Assembly (NCBI GenBank): GCA_013398275.1
Contig: VZSE01006029.1
Span: 124,001 to 188,000 of the forward strand
Reading direction: 5' to 3'
Length of the DNA stretch: 64,000 nucleotides
Source: Promerops cafer
Lineage: Eukaryota; Chordata; Aves; Passeriformes; Nectariniidae
The notes below the pieces were generated by a model. It made no database searches, was not told the origin of the DNA, and saw only the letters and a program-made list of their open reading frames with translations. Positions 48,525-59,100 of this stretch are shown here, in pieces. Position numbers and translations under genes: made by a program. Each line of letters starts with the position of its first letter. The first letter of the stretch is position 1.

Positions 48525-49021
48525 ACCCTCCTTTGGAACAAGAAACAGTGAATTTCATCCAAAGATCAATACCATGCAAGACAACACCACAAAGGTGTAT
48601 CTCCTCAGAGGTGGGAAACTACTTTCAAAGCTTCAAAGACAAGCTTTGCCCCCACTCTTTAGTGGAAGACCTGAATTTGGCCAATTAATGATAAATAAAA
48701 TGGAATAAGTAAAAGGAACATGAGGATCCTTTAGCTTAGACACCTTACAATGGCATCTTTTGCTGAACTCAACAGGTAGCTGGCATTACTGCTGAAATGT
48801 ACTGACCTGTCTACTTCTACTCAATATCTGTGACAACATCTTTCCATTATTCACCCTTAGGGCTGTATTTAACTAATGGAGAGAGTTTTAGTGCTCCTGA
48901 CACTGAGAGACAGATACCCATGGCTGTAGTCAGTCTTGGTGTAGCAACTGTCCATGAATTCTGGCTCCAGCATACGGGTCAGTTAGCATCAGCTTACAGA
49001 TTTCTGAGCTCTAATTTATTT
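48525..49021. other. Noncoding DNA between repeats
   Basis: No gene recognised. Two overlapping plus-strand frames of 67 and 102 codons cross the LTR border and carry no domain. Confidence 0.5.
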
Positions 49022-49150
49022 ATTGAGGCCAAATGACTTCAGTAGGAGCTGCAGCTATTCAACATTTCTCAAATCAGGCAATTTTATTTAGAACCCTAGA
49101 GAAAGGAATCAGTGTCTGGGTTTTAGGCAGTGAAGTTTTTGTCCTTTGAG
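49022..49150. repeat. Ancient amniote interspersed repeat
   Basis: ATGACTTCAGTAGGAGCTGCAG, TATTCAACATTTCTCAAATCAGGC and TTTTATTTAG appear in the order known from an old repeat of turtles, crocodilians and birds (CATTGACTTCAATGGGAGCTGCAGG, CTCAGCACTTCTGAAAATCAGGCC, TTATTTAGG). I cannot name the family. The right part is eroded. Confidence 0.55.
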
Positions 49151-49163
49151 AATGAAACTGGTG

Positions 49164-49185
49164 GCATAATTTAGGCATAATTTAG
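49164..49185 (+). repeat. 11-bp tandem duplication
   Basis: GCATAATTTAG occurs twice back to back. Slippage within unique or eroded repeat DNA. Confidence 0.75.
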
Positions 49186-49616
49186 GCAGGCATTTTGCTC
49201 TTGGCTCCACAGGTTTCTGCCAAACATACTTAGGTCTGACCTGTACCATGCCACAGTTGACTCAGTCTTTGGACTTTCTTGACTTAATGTTGCCAGATTA
49301 AAGCTAATTTCCACCAGTTGTGTGATAAATGTGTTTTTCAAAGGGAACCAGATTCAATCCATGGTGCACCAAGACAGTGCCTGCCATTTGCTGAATGCAA
49401 TGTGCCATGCTGACAGCGGCAGAGATAAGCAGAGGATCAGTGGTATGGAAGCCACAGGGTGTTGAATCAGTGTCCTTGTTGCTTTGCCAATAACCAGCTT
49501 TTGAGAGGAAATATGTGGCCCATATTTCCCAAAGCATAGTCTGGTGTTTGCAGCTCTGGAAGAATCGTCGAGTTTAGCAATTTAGTCATGATTAATCCTG
49601 CAGTCAAATATATGCA

Positions 49617-50690
49617 AATCAGAATTATAAAATCATTTGGGTTGGAAAAGATGTTCAAGATCATCAAGTTCAACTGTTAACTTAATGCTGCCAAGTCCAC
49701 CACTAAACCACATCCCTAAGTGCCACATCTACAGGTCTTTTAAATACCTCCAGCGATGATGGCTCTGTCACATCCCTGGGAAACTTGTTTTAATTTGTGG
49801 CAACTCTGTCAGTGAAGAAAATTTTCTCATATCCAACCTATCCCTCCCCTGGTGCAACCATTTCTTCTTGTAATTTCTTCCTACTCCGGAGAAGAGGCCC
49901 ACCCCCACCTGGCCACAACCTCCTTTCAAGTAGCTGTAGTGAAGATAAGTTCTCCCTGAGCCTTCTTTTCTCCAGGCTGAACAATCCTGCTCCTCACGAG
50001 ATTTGTGCTCCAGACCCCTCACTAGATCATCATCCTTCTCTGGACACACTCCAGCACCCCAATGCCTTTCTCTCTAGTGAGAGGCCCAGAACTGAACACA
50101 GGATTTGAGGTGCAGCCTCATCACTGCCAAGTGCAGGGGGGCAATCACTGCCTGGTCCTACTGGCCACACTATTCCTGATCCACGTCAGGATGCCATGGG
50201 CCCTCTTGGTCCCCTGGGCACATGCTGACTCAGAAGTCAGCCAGCACCCCCAGGGCCCTTTCCACTGGGAAACTTTCCAGCCACTCTTGTTCAAACTTGT
50301 AGTTCTGCCTGGGGTTGTTGTGACCCAAGTTCAGGGCCTGGCACTTGCTGCCTTTTTGGATCTTATACAATTGGCCTTGGTCCATTGATCCAGCCTGTCC
50401 AGATCCCTCTGCAGAGCCTTCCTGCCCTCCAGCAGATCAACACTCCCACCCAGCTTGGTGCCATCTGCAAACTGATCGAGGGTGCACTCAATCTCATTGT
50501 CCTGATTATTGATAAAGATATTAAACAGAACTGGGCCTAAGATTGACCCCTGGGGAACACTTGTCTGCCAACTGGATGTAACTCCATGTAGTGACTCTCT
50601 GGGCCCAGTCACCCAGCCACTCTCTACCCAGTGAAATTTGCATCCTTCCAAGCCAGGAGCAGCCAGTTTCTCCAGTAGAGCTCTGAAAAT
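49617..50690 (-). mobile_element. CR1 LINE, 1.07 kb, 5'-truncated
   Basis: The largest well-preserved CR1 in the window. The plus strand begins with the reversed 3' end (AATTATAAAATCATTTGGGTTGG) and runs through TTCAACTGTTAACTTAATGCTGCC, the CACATCCCTGGGAAACTTGTT region, TTTCTCCAGGCTGAACAA, CAGCCTGTCCAGATCCCTCTG and TGACCCCTGGGGAACAC up to about 50690, where the match stops. It covers the 3' UTR and the palm-to-C-terminus part of the reverse transcriptase on the minus strand. Frameshifts and a changed catalytic box show it is inactive. Sequence from 50690 to 50760 is not recognisably CR1, so the truncation point is approximate. Confidence 0.93.
50331..50651 (-). pseudogene. CR1 reverse transcriptase palm fragment, catalytic box mutated
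   Basis: A 106-codon minus-strand frame containing the motif VPQGSILGPVLFNIFIN (residues 32-48), a conserved part of the CR1 reverse-transcriptase palm domain. At residues 61-64 it has FADG where the family has FADD. The second aspartate of the metal-binding pair is replaced by glycine through a GGC codon at 50462-50460. The upstream coding part (residues resembling GREWLGDWAQRV) sits in the frame open at 50748-50521, so a frameshift separates the two. The C-terminus also leaves frame after LDQWTKAN. Confidence 0.85.
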
Positions 50691-51119
50691 CCATGTGAGG
50701 GGAAACCAGAATACAAAAGGGCTCCAAACTGTCAGCCTTCTTTCTCACTTCACTCCCAATGTCTTCCTGATTTTTATTTTTCTGATAAAACTGTATTGCA
50801 GATAAGTCTCTGTCTTCTTATTATTGTTGTTATGATGTGAAAACAACATAGATAAATCATTTTTCTATTTTTTAACTGACCTAAAGATTCATTCATCCTT
50901 CTGGAAATTATTACATACACTTATGTGCACACACACGTGAACTCGTTTAAAAATCTTTCCAAATAAAATCTGGAAAGAAAGTACGTTCCTCTTTATACAT
51001 TTAGAAACAGGCTCATTTTTCTTCCCAATTATAGCAACTACACAAAGAAGCAATAAGTCTCAGAAGATTTGTCACAAATCCTCCAAGTCCGTGACACCAG
51101 TTTCAAAGAAAACCATTGG

Positions 51120-51335
51120 TTCCCTTCAAAGCAGTAGTCTGCAGCTGCCTGATAAAAGGCCACAACCCAGTACAAGGTAATCATTAGGCAGACATTATTA
51201 TTATTTTCCTAATTAGCCAAAAATCATTGGATTTCCTGTGGCTTCTTCCTGCTGAGCAATCATTTGATCTTGCTTATGTTGACAAACATACAAGTCACCA
51301 ATTGTGCCTCAATTATCATTTGACAAGGACAGTGT
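51120..51335. promoter_or_regulatory. Candidate conserved noncoding element
   Basis: Unique block with TAATTAG at 51210-51216, AATCATTGG just after, AATCATTTGATC further on and CAATTATCATTTGACA at about 51310. Several homeodomain or PBX/MEIS-like cores in 200 bp of otherwise complex sequence suggest an enhancer. Not testable here. Confidence 0.3.
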
Positions 51336-52849
51336 TTTCTTCTTCTTCTTGTGTGAAGAAGAGAAGACTAAGAACAAGAAAACAGCCAAGAAGATTCAGA
51401 ATATAACTGTTCTTTCCTTTTGCTTCAACTGATCTGGTGACAAACCCCACAACATGAGCAAGATCTGCAGAGAGCTATGAAGTCACTGTTCAGATCCTGG
51501 GGGGGAGTGTTAATGCAAAATTCTACAGTGAGCCTCACATAAAATAGACTGAAAATATTTCTGCTACAACTGAAATGTAGAGAACTCTGTGTTCCCAAAA
51601 AGAGACCCCACAGCATTCCCCCTGCAACACTGTTTAACTGTCAAAATGTGTCTAAATTTAACAGAGAGCGCTCAGGGCTGAAAAAAAAATACTTTGTGAA
51701 ATGTAAAGAGTGAGATAAATTTGTACAATTCAAACCCCCAAATTTAGTTTGAAAGGCATTTCAAAACTCAGCTCCCTACAGAGGGAGTATTTTTTTAAAC
51801 TAAGTGCAGGAAAATCTGACATAAGGATGTGTACATGTGGAAGTGTATTTATAGTTATTGCTAGTGATGGATATGAAAATTTTTTGGTCTAGATATATCT
51901 CTTTCAGTAAACTGGTCTTTAGGCAGCTCAGCTCAGTGTTAAAAAAACCACTAATGCAAAGTAGACTGTTATACCAGTTCCTGAATATAAAACCAAGCAC
52001 TGTATTTTTTCTAGGGAGTTCCAGAGTGTTTCTCAAAATTTCTTCTTAGTTGTTGCATACTGCAGCTCTTTTACTTGGCAGTTTAGCATATCACAGCATT
52101 TTTTTTTAAAATTCATTTTATGAATTAGTATTACCATCCCTCCAGGGAGGAAATAAATAATGGAATGCTGATATGGAGAGAAAAGAATCACAGGAAGCAC
52201 GTAGGAATAAAAAAAAAGCATTTTAAAAGGTGTAAAATAGTTAATTTTCAGAATTGATAATTTAGAGGCAGACAGACAAGTATCTAGCTCAGTTTCTATA
52301 TATGACTTAAAATAGGTAAGGCAAGCTGCTGAATTTATGATATTAAAATCTGTGTCATCAAGAAAACTTCTATGTCAGCCTTTAATGTCTTTATATTGAA
52401 GGGTTTTCATGACTTAAGAAAAAGAAGTAAAAACAAGAAGAGGCAGGGATGTGTATGAAAAACAATGCATTCTACCACTTTTATAGAATGGATAAATGTT
52501 TCATTATTAAGGCTTGTGCAAAAAAAAAAACAAAACAGATTGAAGTTCATCTTTACTATTTACTTAAACATATATTTTTTCTAGGGAGATAATAGTGATT
52601 GCCTTACTCTTTTATTTACAGGCAGTTTAAATTGCCTCTCAAAAATACAGTTTATAGGTTGAATGATCTCAGATACTTTGTGAAACTACGGATGTGATCT
52701 TTTTATTAAGGCTTTCATATCCTGCAGCAACAGCCCTACCATCTCTTTGCCGCTTGCTCTACTATTGCTAATAATTTAGAAACAGACATGCTAGTTTTAA
52801 TTTTAAAGATACTGTATTTTTTCCTCTGCTTTAATAAATCAGTCTTGTA

Positions 52850-53010
52850 CTGCAAAGTTGGCACTCCTTTAAATGGGTCAGGAAAAAGTGTGTCCTTAAT
52901 TCACCTCATGCAGCCTGATTGCTGATCACCAATAACTTGATTAGCTGCACCACAAGAAATTATTTGGTTCAATAGATGTAAACATGACCAACCACATCCA
53001 AAACATCAAA
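52850..53010. promoter_or_regulatory. Candidate regulatory block
   Basis: CTTAATTCACCTCATGCAG, CTGATTGCTGATCACC, AATAACTTGATTAGC and TGTAAACATGACC (a forkhead-like TGTAAACA) are packed into 160 bp of unique sequence. Inference from motif content. Confidence 0.25.
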
Positions 53011-53649
53011 GTCAAGAGGATTCTTCCATCTCCCTAAATTTCCTGGAGCCAGAACAGCCTGTCGGGGGACTGTGCTCCCAGCTCAGGACACCCTGTCCCC
53101 TCTGCCTTCAGCAAATGATTTGTCACAGGAAAGGATCTGGGGCTGAAACTTTAAGGGAGCTATGACTACAATCTGACTTTAAGAACAAATACAAAAGTCA
53201 CTGCCAAGCAGAATATTTAGGGTTCTGACTAAGCAAACTCTGGGGGAATTATAGCCATTGAGCCCAGCAAACAACCTACCCTGCCAGGATTTCCTCTTTG
53301 ACTGTTTGAGATAGTGGGCACTTGTAAAGAATTTGGCATTTGCAAGGGCATTCCTAATAGTGCTCAGACATTCAATTCAGGGATGTAAGGGGTTTTTTCC
53401 CCCAAAATGCATTTAATAAAGAATGTTTTAAACAAAAAAGTGAGGAAGGTTTGCTCAGTATCTTTGTTGTTTTCTTTTGAAATGTAAAGCCTGGCTTGCA
53501 GAAATTATGACATTTAATATCCCAGCTTCTCCACTAAGCATGTGTGATAAAGCAGACCTCAATGAAACATGCAGACATTATATAGGAATATTTATAGGTG
53601 GACTGGCTTGGTTTACTCTATCCATCCTTCACACCTTCTGCACATTTGC

Positions 53650-53760
53650 TTCTTGTACAGTGGGCTGCATTGACAAGCCTTGATAAAGCACTTAAGGCCT
53701 TTCCTGATACAGCTGCTCACAGAAATTTAATTTCAGCACTGCATAAGGGAGTCTATATGT
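53650..53760. promoter_or_regulatory. Candidate regulatory block with GATA and NKX2-like sites
   Basis: CTTGATAAAGCACTTAAGG (53679-53697) places a GATA core a few bases from a CACTTAA NKX2-type site, a pairing known from heart and gut enhancers. Only two sites are visible, so the call is weak. Confidence 0.2.
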
Positions 53761-54950
53761 TCACTTAATATTTAAGTTTTCTCAGGCAAGTGTTTGGGTT
53801 GGAATGGTTTCCTATGCTCACCCAAGGCAAAGAAAGAGTATTGTGGGATGAACACCAACAGTTAAACAGTGAATGACAGATATTAAGTGCTCACCATGAC
53901 ATCCGAGAGCAAAAAAACCATAATTGCTTCAGTTTAATGTATGCAAAAGATTAGTTTAAGAAAATAACAGTTTGGTTATAAAGACTTTGCTATCTAATTT
54001 TTGGAATAAATTATTAATTTCAGATTATTATCCTAGATGAGAGCAGAGATAGAGTTTTTTTTTTGTTTTTTAAAAGGAGAAAAAATCAAAGAAAAAACCC
54101 ATATAAATAAGCATAAAATACAAATAACTTTTCTGACTCAAACAAAACTAAAACCTTATATACTTATACCTTGTGCTTTACCACAAGATTATTCATTTTT
54201 ATTTTCTTCCTGGTAATGATACAATTTCATTGTTACAAAGATAAAGCAATGACAAAATGATTGTATGTAAGGAATAAGGTTCAGGAAAATGTACATGAAT
54301 GTCCTTCTGGTTTTGATTTTGCTGTGAAATTCCACGTTTCTCACTTTTGTTTTTGTTTTAGAACCTTACTGACTTTTTAAAGATTTCCTATCACTTCGTG
54401 CATAGAAACTTTGACAGAGGTAGTTCAGGATGTGAAGAACACCGAGTTCCTAAAACAACAGAATTATGCATCTTAAATATGATTGAGTTTAAGAATGCCA
54501 GAAGGACTTGAAAGCTGTTTCTATCTTGCCTGACAAAGAATAAAATTGATAGCTTGGATGAATGCAGCGTAGCCACAAAGGACAATCAGAGTAAATCTAT
54601 AATGGGCTGAAATTCAGTGAGAGCAATGAAGGGGTCACAGTGGTTTGAAGGAAATGAGAAAAAACTTGATTTATTTTTTTTTTTTAAATCTATAATGATG
54701 TTTTTAAAAGCTATATGTTTACAATTGTATAACTTTATCTGATATTACTACAGCTGTTACACTGTCCTTCCTAATGCTGCAATCAGACATATTACAAGTA
54801 TGTCATTGCAAACAAAAGAAAATTATTTTATATATTTATCCTCATTTCCAAGAACAGTCTACATAGAAATAGAGGAAATAAAGGAATGGCAGATGGTCAT
54901 ATCAAAGGACATGGTATTTACCATAGGTGGATTTTTATTCTCCACATACA

Positions 54951-55556
54951 TTTGTTTCCCAACCACAATGAAGGCACAGGATATCTGGATGTCTCTGAGC
55001 TTGGAGTGCCACATTTGCTTCCTGAAGCAGGACAGTATTGTTGTCAGGGCCCTTGGCAGGCAGTCAACCCCCTGCAACAAGAGTTCGGTGTCAAAACTGC
55101 AGCTGTCAAAACCCCCAAAAATCTCTGCCCTGCACACCAGGGCAGTTTTGCTGAGCCTAATTTCCCACACATATCCCTGACCTGTAACATGGGGGCGCAT
55201 CCATGGGCACTTCAGCTTGTGAGCACCTTCCTCACCCCCAGGGCTCTGCCTGCACGTCATGGGCACGTCTGACCCTGGTTATCCTCACTGGGCCTGATCC
55301 ATACCCCAACCCACAGACCAACCACCCTGTCCCAGCCTCAGCCCATCACCAGGGAGATGCCCAGGGCTGGGCTTCCCTGGTGCCTTCCAGTTTTCCTGTT
55401 TCTGGCTGGAATGATATGGGATGGGCTGCCAGGGCGTGCCCTGCCACCCCAGAGAGCTTCCACTGCTCCCCGGGGAGACCTCAGTGCCCAGAGTGCCATT
55501 GTACACTTGCGTTGTAGTAAATTTGGGGTGTGTGGTTCACATTGAGGGTTTCAAGG
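54951..55556. other. GC-rich block of unknown origin
   Basis: Clearly more GC- and CpG-rich than anything nearby (for example CCCCGGGGAG, GGGGGCGCATCC, CACGTCATGGGCACG). It abuts the start of the plus-strand CR1. Open frames on both strands reach about 135 codons, but this is expected from stop-poor GC-rich sequence and none carries a recognisable domain. No LTR ends, TATA box or poly(A) signal are seen. It may be an unrecognised insertion that the CR1 belongs to or entered, or an orphan CpG-rich regulatory element. Confidence 0.4.
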
Positions 55557-56115
55557 CAGGTGATTCCCCCTGTCTACTCTGCTTTGGTGACACCCCACCT
55601 GGAGAGCTGCGTCCAGCTCTGGAGGGACTTCTAGCATAAGAGGGATGTGGACCTGTTGGAATGAGTCCAGAGGAAGGCCCCAAAGATGATCAGATGTCTG
55701 GAGCACCTCACCTACGAGGGAGGGCTCAGAGAGTTGAGGTCTCAGCCTGGAGAAGCAAAGACTCTGGGGAGACCTTATAGAAGCCCTCCAGCACCAAAAG
55801 AAGCTACAAGAGAGCTGGAGAGGGACTGTTTACAAGGCATGTAGTGATAGGAGTAAGGGCAATGACTTTAAACTGAAAGAGGATAGATTTGGATTATGTT
55901 TTAGGAAGAAATTCTTCCCTATGAGGGCGGTGAGACATTGGAAGAGGTTTCCCAGAGAAGCTGTGGGTGTCCCACCCCTGTTAGTGTTCAAGGCCAGGTT
56001 GGATGGGGCCTTGAGAAACCTGGTCTAGTGGAAAGTGTCCCTGACCATAGTGGGGGTTCAGAACTAGGTAAACTTTTAGGTCCTTTCCAATTCAAAGTGT
56101 TCTGTGATTCTATGA
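55557..56115 (+). mobile_element. CR1 LINE, 5'-truncated, sense
   Basis: Sense-strand CR1 running from the reverse-transcriptase C-terminal region (the frame VIPPVYSALVTPHLESCVQL begins at about 55560 and stops after about 22 codons) through TGGACCTGTTGGAATGAGTCC, CAGCCTGGAGAAG, TTTAGGAAGAAATTCTTCCC, GTTCAAGGCCAGGTTGGATG and TAGTGGAAAGTGTCCCTG to the terminal TTCTGTGATTCTATGA. The consensus match is good, implying moderate age. A 205-codon frame starting at 55938 is a wrong-frame read through this element and beyond. Confidence 0.93.
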
Positions 56116-59100
56116 AATGTCAGCTGAAGACATGGCCAGGTTGTGCATGTAATGGTAACCCCTACACTGCCAATGCTGTTGGCAGCAGGGTCTGCAAGTG
56201 CCTACAATATGAAATGTATTTTTCACTGAGCTGGATATGGGACTTTCCATCTGCTCAGACAGAGACTAACTTCCTCTCTTTCCATTTTGAAGACGGACAA
56301 CACAGACAAAGTCTTCTGGTGGCCTGCCTCCCTTTCCCAGGCTCTCTTCAAGTACAACATCGTACTCTGTCCATTTCTGCCATCCAACTGTGCATGGGAG
56401 AGGCAGAGCAGACCCTGAACCCGGGCAGCAAGGGCAGGCAGCCACCAGACTCCTTCCTGCCCCCAGCAGCACCTGAGCCCCCCAAGCCAGGTCTGGGACC
56501 AAGCATGCACCAGTTCTGCACGACTGAAGCAGCAGAGCGGTGTAAATCCCAATGAATATGTTGTACTTGTGCAATCACACATTAGAACACCTGCAGCCAC
56601 ATGGAGTGTCAGAAGACCAGCTCTCACTGCCTGCTTTTAGTCTCTTTTTAAATAAATCTCTGTGCTCATACTATGCAATGTATTTAGACAGGAAAAAAGT
56701 GGTTGTCAGAGACAAGAGTTTACTACCTTGTAGAAAAACCATGAGTTGGATGAAATACAATCCAGCTCTTTTCGGCTGTGTTTTCTCTGCTGATTTTTCA
56801 CCAGAAATCCAGGATTAGTTTAACAGACATGTGAGATTTTACCCATTACCCACCAGCTGGAAAGGACCAAAGCGTTCAGCAACTGGCATAAAAGTGTATT
56901 CAGACACAATATGCACAAATGTACATTTATTTATGTCTTGCATAGAAGACAGTTATTATTTAAACAGCAGGTAAGTCACAGAAAATTTTATTTTCTTGTT
57001 TGTTTTAGTTGTCTCAAAGGGAAGTCAGTGGTACATGTGTTCTTTAAACAGTGCAGCTGAACTTTATCCACTTTGTAAGATGATTGTGCTTCAGTGAAAC
57101 AGCAGAGTACCAGATAAACCTCTAGAGCAAGTGAGCTGCCATTACTGCCCCAGCTGGTCACTGCAGCCACTTCATATTCGATAAATGAATGGGCTTGAGG
57201 CATACAGTTGAAATTATTATCACTGGGATTTTTCCTGACATACCCTCTTTAATGACTCAAAACCAAAAATTTGAAAATTATCCTGTATCTGTGTTAACAA
57301 CAGTGTCCATCCAATTAAAACATTTGCTAGATTTCATAAGTACCTGCAGCTGCCTCAGTTTTGATATGAAGTGACTGCACCAAAACTGGATCAGCTATAA
57401 ACAGCAAGGTCATGTCTTGCCAGTGTGAAGAGAACAGTGGGTTCCTCATAAACTTGGATTTACCCTATAATGACCTGGGAGAAGACAAGATAATAAGACA
57501 AATACGGCTTAGCTCAGTGAGATTGTGTGCAGAGAGAGGTGAGCAAAGAATCTATGGCAATTTGAATGGTGCCAGAAAGAAAAGAGCAGCAGATCTGTGA
57601 CGTCTGGAAGATCAACAGTGCCCTGAAGAAGCAATGGGCCAAAATGCTATCAAGTAAAAGGTCTGAATGAAGAACATCACTGGAAGTAAAAAAAAACATA
57701 AATCTCTCGGTTCCATACTTGCATTTGGATTGACTTTAAGACATATCTTTTTAGTAGATAAAGAATAAGAACAAATAAGAACAAATCAGGCTCTGTATCA
57801 TACAGATTCTCAACACAAAACAGTATACAAAATATATGGATAATATAAAAATGAAAGCAAGTCCATCTTGCTGTTGATAATTTTCTAGTTTTTCACCAAT
57901 GTCAGTGCGATCCAAGTAAGTTATACCCTTGGGTTTTTGTTTATATTTGTTCTTGTTTTGCTTTTGTCTGCATGATTATATGGTCATGCAGTTTCATAAA
58001 CTTTCTAAAATATATCTTAAAACAATTTAGTTTTGTTATTTACTATTTAGAAGTCCACTAGAATATTTTTTTCCTTCCTAATCTTAATTTATTAATGATA
58101 AATGAGTGTTCAGTCTGATCTTTGAATCATACTTTTCAACCAGAAATTGGGGTTTTTTTGGAAACGCTGAGATAAGACTATAAATTAGGCTTGTTAGAGA
58201 GAAAATCTACACTTGAAAGCTATGAGTCTATTGCTAAAAGCAGACAGACATGCTTTCCAAATATACCAAGAGAATTGCACAACTGTTTTCCACAGAGAAG
58301 CTATGGGATTTGAGTACATTTTTATGCTCTGAAAACTCCGAAAATGTTCTGCATCCCTCTAAGGATGTACCTTATCCTCACCACCTCTCTGAGGAATCTC
58401 ATATACATAGAGAAGGGGAAAGGTAAGGAAAAATCCACAAAAGTTTTCACAAGGGAAAATGCTTTGGGAAAGAGGCACAGTTACCTGTCACCATCTCCTG
58501 GTTCTGTTTTTTGAATTCTGAAAGAACTTCTATACTTTTTATTCTTTCTATGTCATGTAAATAGGTCACAAGCCTCTTGTGTTTGACTTTGGCAAAAGCC
58601 ACAGAGGGAGGTCAAGTCATCTGAGCTTTGAGGATTGGCCCTAGCACATTAACTTGAAGGAAGTCATCTGGGTGTCTGTTGGGCTGCTCTGTGCTTAAAA
58701 CTGGTCCTGAGTCCAACTCCTAGTGGATCAGGATGTTTCATCCTGCTCATTCTTTTTGTCTCCAGGTTCTCAGTGGATTAATTGTATATGACCACAAGAC
58801 TACACAATAGCACAGTTTCTAAGACCATGCCAAAAGCACAGAAGGAGGCTGACATATCTGGGCAAGGTGATCCACACAGGTCATGGCCAAACTGGGACCC
58901 CTTACGGCAAAGCTGGTTTGTGAGCTGCTAGTGCCATCTCGCTTGGCCATCCTACTGGGAATTTCCAAAGAGCTGACTTGCAAACGGGTCTTTCTACAGG
59001 GCATTCACCTATGTCACCACATGTCAACTCAGAGGCTGATCCAGCTCAAAGAACCTTTACTGTGACACAGACCCAAAACTCCTATGACTATTGCCTTAAA

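Larger units (their letters stand above)
50691..54950. other. Unique AT-rich noncoding DNA
   Basis: No gene recognised. It contains candidate regulatory blocks at 51120-51335, 52850-53010 and 53650-53760, and poly-T runs near 54055-54078 and 54674-54685. Confidence 0.55.

Noticed and set aside
49797..50388. Plus-strand frames of 103 and 108 codons
   Set aside because: They are the antisense of the minus-strand CR1 element.
54859..55266. Overlapping 126-135 codon frames on both strands
   Set aside because: Open frames on opposite strands of a GC-rich block are expected from low stop density. No domain recognised.
55938..56555. Plus-strand open frame of 205 codons
   Set aside because: Its first third reads the plus-strand CR1 in a noncoding frame and the rest has no recognisable domain, so it is not a gene.
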